A DNA stretch of 37,251 bases from Bruticola sp004554425 (GTDB lineage: Bacteria; Vulcanimicrobiota; Xenobia; Xenobiales; Xenobiaceae), in NCBI GenBank assembly GCA_958366945.1, contig CATXCY010000029.1:1-37251 (forward strand), read 5' to 3'. Each line of letters begins with the position of its first letter. The stretch's first letter is position 1. Below, in pieces: positions 17,870 to 26,012 of this stretch. The notes under the pieces are model-generated. The model saw nothing but the letters and a program-made list of their open reading frames with translations, was not told the DNA's origin and made no database searches. Both the position numbers and the translations under genes were made by a program.

Positions 17870-18502
17870 ATGGACTTTAAAAACACTAATTGCCAAGATT
17901 TTTTGGATATGTTAGCTTCCAAAGCTCCTGTACCCGGAGGCGGAGGGGCCTGCGCTCTAGTAGGAGCGTTGGGGACAGCTTTAGGCCACATGACAGGAGC
18001 TTTGACTGAAGGTAAAAAGAAATATGCCGAGTTTGAGCCAGAACTCAAGTTGTTACAAATTGAATTGCAAAAGTTGCAGCAAGAGCTAGTCGACTTGATA
18101 GAAAAAGATGCTCAAGCTTTCGAGCCTCTGGCAGCAGCCTACCGACTTCCTAAAGATACTGAAGAAGAAAAATTGCAAAAAGAAGCAGTTATGGAAGAAG
18201 TGCTCTACTCAGCCAGTTTAGTTCCTTTGCGTATTATGGAAAAGTGCAGTCGTGCCGTAGAAATATTGGAAATCATGGCTATTAAGGGCTCACGTTTAGC
18301 TATAAGCGATGCCGCTTCTGGAGCTTCTTTTTGTAGGGCAGCTTTGGAAGCAGCCGCTTTAAATGTTTTTATAAATACTAAAGCTATGACAAATAGGATA
18401 AATGCTCAAGAATTAAATAAACAAGCTGACGTTATCCTGAATGAATATTTGCCTCGAGCTGAAGCTGTTTACAGTCAGATAGCCAAGCAACTGAGAAGTT
18501 AA
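17870..18502 (+). CDS. fchA: Formiminotransferase-cyclodeaminase family protein / methenyl-THF cyclohydrolase
   Basis: From the ATG at 17870 the protein has 210 residues, the normal size of stand-alone FchA. It contains the family signature VPGGGGACALVGALGTALG near residue 20 and AISDAASGASFCRAALEAA near residue 145. Members act on formimino-THF (cyclodeaminase) or on methenyl-THF (cyclohydrolase) in the cytoplasm. An upstream in-frame extension to 17789 overlaps the glycosyltransferase and is not favoured. folD starts 13 bases downstream, a pairing typical of one-carbon metabolism. Because that FolD lacks cyclohydrolase residues, the cyclohydrolase role seems the more likely here. Confidence 0.9.
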   Translation: MDFKNTNCQDFLDMLASKAPVPGGGGACALVGALGTALGHMTGALTEGKKKYAEFEPELKLLQIELQKLQQELVDLIEKDAQAFEPLAAAYRLPKDTEEEKLQKEAVMEEVLYSASLVPLRIMEKCSRAVEILEIMAIKGSRLAISDAASGASFCRAALEAAALNVFINTKAMTNRINAQELNKQADVILNEYLPRAEAVYSQIAKQLRS

Positions 18503-18515
18503 GCGAGGTTCTTTT

Positions 18516-19376
18516 GTGCCTTTAATTTTAGACGGAAAAGTTATTACCCGAGAAATAGCCGAACATTTAAATATAGGAGCTCAACAGCTAAAAAATAATG
18601 GCATAGAGCCTATGTTGGTAACTGTGCGCTTAGGCGAACGTGAAGATGATATTGCCTATGAGAGAGCAGCTTCCAAGCGCTGCCTTTCCGTTGGTATAAA
18701 AGTGCGCAACATCGTGCTATCGGCAACCACCAAACAAGAAGATTTACTTGAGCAAATACGCATTCTCAATGATGATCCTAAAGTACATGGCGTCCTCATT
18801 TTTATGCCTTTGCCTTCACATATAGACAGAAATGCGATCTGCAGCGCCTTAGATCCGCGTAAAGATACCGATGGAATTACGCCAACTTCCCAAGTAGGAG
18901 TTTATACAGGTCAACCCCAAATGGGCTTTCCTCCTTGCACAGCTCAAGCTTGCATGGAAATTATTAAATACTACGGCTTCAATATCAAAGGAAAAAATGC
19001 TGTAGTACTGGGAAGGAGCCAAATTGTAGGCAAACCGGCAGCTATGTTGCTTCTGGAAGAAAATGCCACTGTGACTATCTGTCACAGCCACAGCCAAGAA
19101 GCCTTCGCTTTGTCCCAAAAAGCCGACTTGCTGGTTACGGCTGTGGGTAAACCTAACTTAGTGGACAAAAAATACTTACATCCAGGACAAATCGTTATAG
19201 ACGTAGGTACAAGCGTAGATGCACAAGGCAAACTTTGTGGCGATGTTTGTTGGAAAGACGCCCAAGTTGTGCAAGCTGTTACACCTGTTCCCGGCGGCGT
19301 AGGTGCCGTTACCAATGTTATTTTGGCTAAACATGTTATCCAAGCCGCTCAAGCAACTTTACGGCAAACAAAATGA
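18516..19376 (+). CDS. folD: Methylene-THF dehydrogenase FolD, probably without cyclohydrolase activity
   Basis: The 286-residue protein has both FolD signatures: the N-terminal substrate region with MPLPSHIDRNAI and KDTDGITP, and the Rossmann half with PCTAQACMEII, VLGRSQIVGKPAAMLL and TPVPGGVGAVT. It oxidises methylene-THF with NAD(P). In bifunctional FolD a lysine four residues after a conserved tyrosine and a glutamine before the PLP motif serve the cyclohydrolase step. Here these positions are Ala52 (Y48-E-R-A-A) and Phe96 (LIFMPLP). The aspartate of DTDG is kept. The GTG start has GAGG at 18505-18508. It lies directly after fchA in one operon. Confidence 0.95.
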   Translation: MPLILDGKVITREIAEHLNIGAQQLKNNGIEPMLVTVRLGEREDDIAYERAASKRCLSVGIKVRNIVLSATTKQEDLLEQIRILNDDPKVHGVLIFMPLPSHIDRNAICSALDPRKDTDGITPTSQVGVYTGQPQMGFPPCTAQACMEIIKYYGFNIKGKNAVVLGRSQIVGKPAAMLLLEENATVTICHSHSQEAFALSQKADLLVTAVGKPNLVDKKYLHPGQIVIDVGTSVDAQGKLCGDVCWKDAQVVQAVTPVPGGVGAVTNVILAKHVIQAAQATLRQTK

Positions 19377-19472
19377 AGCCCTAAATAGTGCGGAAAAATC
19401 GCATAATACCTAGCGGCGGCGAACACACTTTTTTCCACAAGCAGCTGGGCAGTTACTTATGTCAAGTGCCAA

Positions 19473-20381
19473 CTACTTCATTTTAGGATACATATATTCT
19501 TCGTCGCCATGAATAGCTACAAAGCCGCCGCCAGTAAACGTAATTTGCATAATATCGGCTACGCCGCGGTTCATCAAATTCATGCGACTGACATCAACTT
19601 GCACTTTTAACTCGGCTCTACCACTCCAAGCTAAAGCTTTTATAGGCGAGCAAGTGAGCGGCTCGTTGTCATTGCAAGGCAAAGCAACTGGCCAGCCACA
19701 AGAGCAAAAAGCTACCCAGCCGTGCCCTTCCAAGCGCAAAGAATACATACCGCCTACAGCTAGACCAGCTGCATTGCCAATCATTTGCACTTTATGTTCC
19801 AAACTATCCTCAAAAGCTAGAACAGCCGTTCCTTGCAAATTGATGACTTCGTTATCTAAGTAAACAAAAAAGATCCTATGGGTACCATTGGCCAAATAGA
19901 TTCTGCCTCTGCCTTGGGCCACACCAAAAACCGAAGTTTCACCAGTAAAAGCTTTGTATAAAAATAAGCTTAAACTCTCATTTAGTAACTCTGGATCTCT
20001 AGCAAATTTTATTTGCCCTCGATGAGCAGCAATCGCAATTGGACGCAACCAAATCAAGCCGTCCACCTCAGCTTGCATCATCGATTCGTTGAGAAGGCGA
20101 AAAGGGCAAGCTGATACTGGGCGCCTGGCTCTTTCGCGGGCCAATTCTGCCAAATAAGGATTGTGAAGAGTACTTCCTTCCTGGACGGAATTTTTTTCAA
20201 CTTCAAGCTTATCCTCCGCCGTTGCACTCCATCGAGAATCGTTTTCTCCGGCTAGAAGTTGCAATTCGGAAATAAGTACCGAAGTGCTCTTTACATGAGT
20301 GCAAGCAAAAAAACTGCGCACACTCTCAAATCGATACTCCGTCGGAGCAAAAGGCGATGGATAAGCTTGACAATCATTCAT
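19473..20381 (-). CDS. AIM24-like protein
   Basis: The 302-residue protein has in its second half the repeated short beta-strands and glycine patterns of the AIM24/TIGR00266-type fold, such as GRIYLANGTHRIFFVYLDNEVINL split over strands, GGMYSLRLEGHGWVAF and GVADIMQITFTGGGFVAI. The first 75 or so residues are polar and not part of the family core. AIM24 members form trimeric beta-structures whose bacterial role is unclear. No signal peptide is seen. Its ATG lies five bases after the prfC stop, so it is the second gene of a prfC operon. The family assignment is by pattern only. Confidence 0.65.
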   Translation of the reverse strand: MNDCQAYPSPFAPTEYRFESVRSFFACTHVKSTSVLISELQLLAGENDSRWSATAEDKLEVEKNSVQEGSTLHNPYLAELARERARRPVSACPFRLLNESMMQAEVDGLIWLRPIAIAAHRGQIKFARDPELLNESLSLFLYKAFTGETSVFGVAQGRGRIYLANGTHRIFFVYLDNEVINLQGTAVLAFEDSLEHKVQMIGNAAGLAVGGMYSLRLEGHGWVAFCSCGWPVALPCNDNEPLTCSPIKALAWSGRAELKVQVDVSRMNLMNRGVADIMQITFTGGGFVAIHGDEEYMYPKMK

Positions 20382-20386
20382 GGCAA

Positions 20387-22042
20387 TTAGCGAGGACTCA
20401 CAGACAAAAATTGCAATTTGGGATTTCTCTCCGCTGTATAGTCAAAATCCCACTCAGAAGGGAAAAGGCAGACCAAACGGTCGTTGCCATCGGCCACTTT
20501 TAAAGCCAAGCGCGAAGGCTCAAAAGTTTCCAAATCTTCCGGAGTACCAACAACCCATCTAGCCAAACGGAAAGACATAGGTTCAAACCTAGCTTCCACA
20601 CCGTAGTCTGTTTTCAAGCGATGGGCTACTACTTCAAATTGCAACTGACCCACGGCTCCCATAATTGGCATACGGGTACTCTCTTCCGGCGGCCAGAAAA
20701 TTTGAATAGCTCCCTCACGTTGCAACAAGTCCAAAGCTTTATTAAATTGCTTACGTCGAGACGGATCGTCGACAATCACACGGCAGAAGTGTTCGGGCGG
20801 GAATAAAGGAATAGGATCATAATGTACATCCTCTCCCTCAACTAACGTGTCTCCCAAGACAAGTTCGCCAGAGTTTACCAAACCAACAACATCTCCGGGG
20901 AAAGCTTCGTCCACAGTTTCACGCTCTTGAGCGAATAAGCGCTGCGGGTAAGTTAAACGAATCACTTCACCAGTACGAGCACAATGTACTTTCATGCCAC
21001 GTTCGAAGCGTCCAGTACAAATACGCAAGAAAGCCACACGGTCACGATGGCGAGGGTTCATATCCGCTTGAATTTTAAATACAAAACCGGAAAAAGATGG
21101 CGTTTCCGGAGGAATAAGTCCTTTGTCGCTGTTGCGCGCCGGCGGAGAGGGAACCATATCAATAAATTGATCTAAGAAAAGTTGCACGCCAAAGTTGGTT
21201 AAAGCACTGCCAAAGAAGACTGGCGTAATTTCACCGCGATAGAAAGCTTCTTTATCAAATTCCTCACCAGCCAATTGTAAAAGCTCTATCTCTTCACTGA
21301 AATTTTGGAAAATATCGGAAGGTACTAAAGAAGCGACTTCTTCAGAATGGGGATCAACTACTTTTACTTCAGCTTTACGAGCACCATGATCGCGTCTTTC
21401 AAAAAGATGTAAACGACCAGTAGAAGGCTCAAATACGCCTTTGAAGTGTTCACCACTACCTAAAGGCCAGTTCATAGGCACAGTGTGCACATTGAGCACT
21501 CGCTCAATTTCGCCAGTAAGCTCCAAAGGATCCAAACTTGGGCGGTCGAGCTTATTGATAAAAGTGACCATAGGAATATGGCGGCGTTTACATACTTCAA
21601 AAAGCTTGAGAGTTTGCGCCTCAATACCTTTTGCAGCATCGAGAACCATAATGACGCTATCCACAGCCAAAAGAGTACGATAGGTATCTTCACTGAAATC
21701 TTGGTGGCCGGGAGTATCCAATAAGTTGAGTAAACAGCCGTTATATTCGAAGCTCAAGACTGTAGAGCTAACGGAAATACCACGCTGTTTTTCAATTTCC
21801 ATAAAATCGGAGGCGGCACTAGTTTGAGAGCGACGAGCTCTAACTACACCAGCCAAATTTACGGCACCTCCGTAAAGGAGCAATTTTTCTGTAAGAGTAG
21901 TCTTACCGGCGTCAGGGTGAGAAATAATAGCAAAAGTTCGTCTTCTGCGAATTTCTTTTTCTATGCGCTCATCGACGGCAATTGCAGGAGTTGCAGCAAC
22001 TTGCTCTTTGTCAACTTCGGCATTTATCTGTGTATTATCCAT
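20387..22042 (-). CDS. prfC: Peptide chain release factor 3 (RF3)
   Basis: RF3 is a translational GTPase that removes RF1 or RF2 from the ribosome after termination. The 551-residue protein has P-loop SHPDAGKTTLTEKLL (about 41-55), DTPGHQDFSEDTYRT (G3), FINKLDRPSLD (G4) and the later EF-Tu-like and RF3 C-terminal domains with VGQLQFEVV. The length is slightly above E. coli RF3 (529) because of a short polar N-terminal extension. GAGGAAA just upstream of the ATG supports the start. The AIM24-like gene is coupled downstream. GspF lies upstream in the same direction but 131 bases away. Confidence 0.97.
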   Translation of the reverse strand: MDNTQINAEVDKEQVAATPAIAVDERIEKEIRRRRTFAIISHPDAGKTTLTEKLLLYGGAVNLAGVVRARRSQTSAASDFMEIEKQRGISVSSTVLSFEYNGCLLNLLDTPGHQDFSEDTYRTLLAVDSVIMVLDAAKGIEAQTLKLFEVCKRRHIPMVTFINKLDRPSLDPLELTGEIERVLNVHTVPMNWPLGSGEHFKGVFEPSTGRLHLFERRDHGARKAEVKVVDPHSEEVASLVPSDIFQNFSEEIELLQLAGEEFDKEAFYRGEITPVFFGSALTNFGVQLFLDQFIDMVPSPPARNSDKGLIPPETPSFSGFVFKIQADMNPRHRDRVAFLRICTGRFERGMKVHCARTGEVIRLTYPQRLFAQERETVDEAFPGDVVGLVNSGELVLGDTLVEGEDVHYDPIPLFPPEHFCRVIVDDPSRRKQFNKALDLLQREGAIQIFWPPEESTRMPIMGAVGQLQFEVVAHRLKTDYGVEARFEPMSFRLARWVVGTPEDLETFEPSRLALKVADGNDRLVCLFPSEWDFDYTAERNPKLQFLSVSPR

Positions 22043-22173
22043 ATTTTCCTCATTTTAGCAGCGCCTCAAAGCGCTTCAGTTTATGTGTTGGTAATTTTTT
22101 ATAAAGCCCCTAGCAACGAAGGAAGCCGCCCCCAGCTCTAAACTGACGACGGCTCCATATTAAGGCTTAAATT

Positions 22174-23391
22174 TTAGAACTTGCCCACCAAATCGTAAAC
22201 GGGCAAGAATACAGCCAGCAATACATAACCTACAACAATACCCATGAAGAAGATCATGATAGGCTCGAGCATGGAAGTAAGTGCTTCTAATACGTGCTCA
22301 ACTTCTAAATCGTAGAAGTCGGCTAACTTATCAAGCAAAGTAGGTAAGTTACCAGTCTCTTCACCTACAGCAATCATTTGATAAAGCATAGGTGGGAAGA
22401 TTTTATATTTTTTAATAGGCTCGGAAAGGCGCATACCTTGCTTCAAACCCATTTGTACTTCTAAAAGAATATCACCGATAACAGAGTTACCTACAGCCTT
22501 GCTGACAATTTCCAAAGAGTGAACCACAGGCACACCACTAGCGATCAGAGTGCCTAAAGTACGGCAGAAACGAGAAAGAGCTACTTTCTGAATAACCGGA
22601 CCCAGCAAGGGCATATCTAACATCATACCATCGAGGGCGCGCTTACCTTTTTCAGTACGAACATACTGACCAACAAAGTAAGAAATTAAGCCGATAACTG
22701 CCAAGGTGCTGACGACTACGAAAGGATTGGTAGCCATCTTGGTAATCCAAATAAGGCTGCGAGTAATGGCCGGAAGCTGTACATCGATACCTTCAAACAG
22801 AGCTACGAAGGTAGGGAACACGTAGTTGACCAGTACGAAAGTTACCAAACAGCAAGCACCAAATACAACCAAAGGATAGGTAGTAGCTGAAGATACTTTT
22901 GCACGCAAACGGACTTCGCGTTCGAGCAAGTTGGCCAAACGTTCCATAATATCGCCCATAGAACCGGACATTTCTCCAGCTCTAACCATAGCGATATAAA
23001 GTTGATCGAAGACTAAGGGGTGCTTGCTCATAGATTTGGCCAGCGTATAGCCCATACGAATATCATCATGGACCTCACGCACAGCACGACTCAGCGGCCC
23101 GTTGAGAGTTTGACGCCCCAAACCGTCTAAACTTCGTACGGTGGAAATACCGGAATTAAAGAGTACAGCAAACTGCCTGGTAAAAATGGCCAGAGCGTAC
23201 AGATCGGCTCTCTCGAAGCGAGCAGTCAAATCTTTAATAATACGAGTTGGATCGCGACGCTCTTTAATAGTCGTTACGGTATAACGAATATTACGCAGGT
23301 CGCGGATAACGGCTTGCTTGTCGGGAGCTTCTACAGTTCCATCGACACTCCGTCCTCTTGAGTCTACTGCAGTATAATCAAAAACCGGCAT
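22174..23391 (-). CDS. Type II secretion/type IV pilus inner-membrane protein GspF/PilC
   Basis: Read from the ATG at 23389-23391, the 405-residue protein begins MPVFDYTAVDSRGRSVDGTV, the usual opening of GspF/PilC. It contains two T2SSF repeats, each about 125 residues, with FTRQFAVLFNSGISTVRSL and FCRTLGTLIASGVPVVHSL at their starts. Membrane helices lie at about 170-190, 215-240 and 370-395. The protein is the membrane platform for pilus or pseudopilus assembly. No ATPase or prepilin gene adjoins it, so partners must be elsewhere. An upstream in-frame extension to 23448 is rejected because the family start is at MPVF. GGAG lies upstream with a longish spacing. Confidence 0.95.
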   Translation of the reverse strand: MPVFDYTAVDSRGRSVDGTVEAPDKQAVIRDLRNIRYTVTTIKERRDPTRIIKDLTARFERADLYALAIFTRQFAVLFNSGISTVRSLDGLGRQTLNGPLSRAVREVHDDIRMGYTLAKSMSKHPLVFDQLYIAMVRAGEMSGSMGDIMERLANLLEREVRLRAKVSSATTYPLVVFGACCLVTFVLVNYVFPTFVALFEGIDVQLPAITRSLIWITKMATNPFVVVSTLAVIGLISYFVGQYVRTEKGKRALDGMMLDMPLLGPVIQKVALSRFCRTLGTLIASGVPVVHSLEIVSKAVGNSVIGDILLEVQMGLKQGMRLSEPIKKYKIFPPMLYQMIAVGEETGNLPTLLDKLADFYDLEVEHVLEALTSMLEPIMIFFMGIVVGYVLLAVFLPVYDLVGKF

Positions 23392-23652
23392 AGCGCTGAT
23401 TATTCTCCAATTCTCCGGCACCGACTGAGCTCTAAAAACCGGCGCCAACTCTACTCTATTGCTAAAAAAGCCTTTCTTTCTTCTACATACCTGCCTTTTC
23501 CCCTAGTAAAGCCAAGACAAAATTAGTCCCTTGTATTTCTTCAGAAGTTTAGAAAAGCCCAAACTAAAAATACAACCAAAAATGTAGGAAGTATCGCTCG
23601 AGGGACAGTTTTAGCAGGGCCGCCAACATCTAAAGCGAACAGGCTTGGCACT

Positions 23653-24927
23653 ATGAGATTAGATAAATCCGAGAGAGTTTACTCTCAACTAACTTCCATT
23701 ATACCCGGCGGCGTCAACAGTCCGTTCCGCGGTTTTAACCAAGTTGGAGGCTTCCCTCCCATTATTGCCAAGGGCGTAGGCAGCCAAGTCTACGATATCG
23801 ACGGCAATTGCTATTTAGATCTTTGCTGCGGTTGGGGGCCGTTGCTTTTTGGTCACTGCCATCCTCACATTGTTGAAGCTGTTAAAAGTGCTGCCGAGCG
23901 CGGTACTTTGTTTGGTGCTTCCACTGAAGGTGAGCTAAAGCTGGCCCAAATGGTTCGCGAAGCCTACCCTTCTATGGAGATGTTGCGCTTCGTCAATTCT
24001 GGCGCCGAAGCCGTCAATTCTGCTTTGCGTGTGGCTCGTTCCGTAACTCGCCGTCCGCGCATTATGAAATTTGAAGGATGCTACCACGGCCACGTTGAGT
24101 GTTTAGATTCAGTTGGCATTGAAGCTGAAGAAAACGGCGGCCCCTTAGCTTTGGGCGCTTCTCCCGGAGCTGCTGCCGAAACTGTGGTTGCCGATTTCAA
24201 CGATTTAGAGAAAGTAAGAGCTTTATTCGAGCAATATCCTGGTGAAATTGCTGCCGCTATCTTAGAGCCTGTAACTGGATCTATGGGAGTTATCGCCCCC
24301 GAGCCAGGTTTCCTCGAAGGTGTGCGTGATCTCTGTCATGCTCACGGAGCTCTCTTTATTTTGGACGAAGTACTTACCGGTTTCCGTTTGGCTAAAGGCG
24401 GCGCTCAAGAGCGTTTCCACATTGCCGCTGACCTCACTTGTTTAGGCAAAGCTATTTCCGGCGGTTTAGCTATGGGCGCTTACGGCGGTAAGGCCGAATA
24501 CATGAAGAGCGTTTCCCCTACCGGTCCGATCTATCAAGCCGGTACCTATTGCGGCAATCCCATAAGCGTTTACGGCGCTATTGCCGAATTGGAATTGGCC
24601 TTCCAACCAGGAGTTTATGAGCGCTTAGAAACTCTCTCCAACCGTCTGGTCAGCGGACTCAAGGAAGTTGGCGGCATGTTAGTCCAAAGCGTAGGCTCTA
24701 TGTTCTTTATCGCTTTTGGTCCCAAACAAGTGCGCAACTACCAAGATAGCACCCAATTTGATTACGAAACCTTTGCCAAATTCTTCCATGCCATGTTGGA
24801 CGAAGGCATTTACCTCCCGCCGTCAACAACCGACGCCGCTTGCATTTCCGCCGTTCATACTGAAGCAGAAATCGATCGCGTAATTGAAACGGCCGACCGT
24901 GTAATCAAAAAACTTAAATTAAAGTAA
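23653..24927 (+). CDS. hemL: Glutamate-1-semialdehyde 2,1-aminomutase
   Basis: HemL converts glutamate-1-semialdehyde to 5-aminolevulinate, the second step of the C5 route to tetrapyrroles. The 424-residue protein has the family order: PGGVNSPFRGF at the N-terminus, NSGAEAVNSALRVARS, EGCYHGH, ILDEVLTGFR and the PLP-binding lysine in LGKAISGGLAMGAYGG (Lys266, close to Lys265 in E. coli). No hem neighbours are present. The gene stands divergent from gspF and is followed by a long hairpin. No obvious ribosome binding site precedes the ATG. Confidence 0.97.
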   Translation: MRLDKSERVYSQLTSIIPGGVNSPFRGFNQVGGFPPIIAKGVGSQVYDIDGNCYLDLCCGWGPLLFGHCHPHIVEAVKSAAERGTLFGASTEGELKLAQMVREAYPSMEMLRFVNSGAEAVNSALRVARSVTRRPRIMKFEGCYHGHVECLDSVGIEAEENGGPLALGASPGAAAETVVADFNDLEKVRALFEQYPGEIAAAILEPVTGSMGVIAPEPGFLEGVRDLCHAHGALFILDEVLTGFRLAKGGAQERFHIAADLTCLGKAISGGLAMGAYGGKAEYMKSVSPTGPIYQAGTYCGNPISVYGAIAELELAFQPGVYERLETLSNRLVSGLKEVGGMLVQSVGSMFFIAFGPKQVRNYQDSTQFDYETFAKFFHAMLDEGIYLPPSTTDAACISAVHTEAEIDRVIETADRVIKKLKLK

Positions 24928-24945
24928 TTCACACCGTAAAAAATG

Positions 24946-24998
24946 CAGCCCTCTCACCCGGTTCAAGTCATATAAGACTAAGCTGAGCAAGAGGGCTG
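24946..24998 (+). terminator. Hairpin with T-run after hemL (terminator or attenuator)
   Basis: CAGCCCTCT at 24946-24954 pairs with AGAGGGCTG at 24990-24998 around a 35-base loop, followed by TTTT. It may end hemL or partly attenuate read-through to the small gene that starts 19 bases later. Confidence 0.6.
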
Positions 24999-25017
24999 TT
25001 TTGGAAGGAGCATTTTT

Positions 25018-25335
25018 ATGGCTAACGGCTTTTTTAGCGCCACCGGTGATATTATGAAAGGTTTAGCCGACGCAGCGGCCAAAAAACGCGACGAATTAGT
25101 AAGCTCGGCTGAAACTAGATTGAAAATAGAGCGCCTTAAATCAGAAGTGCGCACTTTGCGCCAAGAAAAGGATAGCCTTTTAAACGCTCTGGCTCTAAAA
25201 GTTTATGAAGGCTACGTCAAAGGCGAAGTTAAAGATCCCAATTTACAAGCAACTTGCCAGAATATTCAACTCAAACAATGGGAAATAGATGAAAAGTGGG
25301 CGGAGATCAATCGTGTCAAATCAAACAATACCTAA
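25018..25335 (+). CDS. Small coiled-coil protein
   Basis: The 105-residue product is almost entirely helical and charged, with an amphipathic opening (FFSATGDIMKGLADAAAKKRDEL) and a coiled coil between about residues 30 and 65 (IERLKSEVRTLRQEKDSLLN). I recognise no family. GGAAGGAG at 25003-25010 is one of the best ribosome binding sites in the window. The next gene, a nucleotide pyrophosphatase, starts at a GTG inside its last codons with a 23-base overlap, so the two are very probably translationally coupled. No signal peptide is seen. Confidence 0.8.
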   Translation: MANGFFSATGDIMKGLADAAAKKRDELVSSAETRLKIERLKSEVRTLRQEKDSLLNALALKVYEGYVKGEVKDPNLQATCQNIQLKQWEIDEKWAEINRVKSNNT

Positions 25336-25960
25336 ATTGCTTTTAGCTACTGGCAATGCTCATAAAGCAACAGAAATGAAAGAGATTTTGGCTGGTTTAC
25401 CTGTAGAATTAGTCAGCTTAAATGAAATAGATCCTAAACATACTATTACCGAACCAGAAGAGACTGGCAGTACATATTTAGAAAATGCGCTTATTAAAGC
25501 CAAACATTATGGACAAGCAGCTAATATGGCCTGCCTAGCTGATGATTCAGGGATGGAAATAGACGCTTTGGAAGGAGCGCCCGGACTTTTTTCTCATCGT
25601 TTTTTAAGCCAGTGCCAAACACAAGCAGAAAAAAATGAGCGTGTTTTGGAAATTTTACACAACGAGCCTTTAGATAAACGTCATGCTCAGTTTCGTTGTT
25701 TGTGCGTGATCTATGGCTTAGACAAATTGGGCTTAACCTCTTCTCCAGATGAATATATCAAAGCCGAAGCCACTTGCCCCGGCCATATAGCCTTTGAAGC
25801 TTACGGCCAAGGTGGTTTTGGTTACGATCCTATTTTCATACCGGATCTGGGAAACGGCCGCCACATGGCTGATCTTAGTGCAAGCGAAAAGAATGAGATA
25901 AGCCATCGCGGTCAAGCTGTACGCCAAGCAGTGCGTATGTTATTTGCCAAGCTAGCATAA
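25313..25960 (+). CDS. rdgB: XTP/dITP pyrophosphatase (RdgB/HAM1 family)
   Basis: RdgB removes non-canonical purine nucleotides such as dITP and XTP from the pool. The 215-residue protein starts LLLATGNAHKATEMKEIL and carries LADDSGMEIDALEGAPGLFS, FGYDPIFIPD and NEISHRGQAVR, the family signatures. It is a little longer than usual because of an insertion near residues 135-160 (LGLTSSPDEYIKAEATC). The GTG at 25313 has GGAG at 25302-25305 and is preferred over the ATG at 25289, which would put unrelated residues before the motif. The gene overlaps the small coiled-coil gene by 23 bases. Confidence 0.95.
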   Translation: MSNQTIPKLLLATGNAHKATEMKEILAGLPVELVSLNEIDPKHTITEPEETGSTYLENALIKAKHYGQAANMACLADDSGMEIDALEGAPGLFSHRFLSQCQTQAEKNERVLEILHNEPLDKRHAQFRCLCVIYGLDKLGLTSSPDEYIKAEATCPGHIAFEAYGQGGFGYDPIFIPDLGNGRHMADLSASEKNEISHRGQAVRQAVRMLFAKLA

Positions 25961-25982
25961 TCCTCACAAGGTTACTTTTCTC

Positions 25983-26012
25983 AAAAGCTACTTAACAAAA
26001 AGCTACTTAACA
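25983..26012. repeat. 15-bp tandem duplication at a stop codon
   Basis: The 15-base unit AAAAGCTACTTAACA occurs twice in direct succession, 25983-25997 and 25998-26012. The second copy contains the TAG stop codon and last lysine codon of the minus-strand secreted gene. Confidence 0.85.

Noticed and set aside
23392..23448. N-terminal extension of GspF
   Set aside because: The family start is MPVFDYTAVD at 23391.
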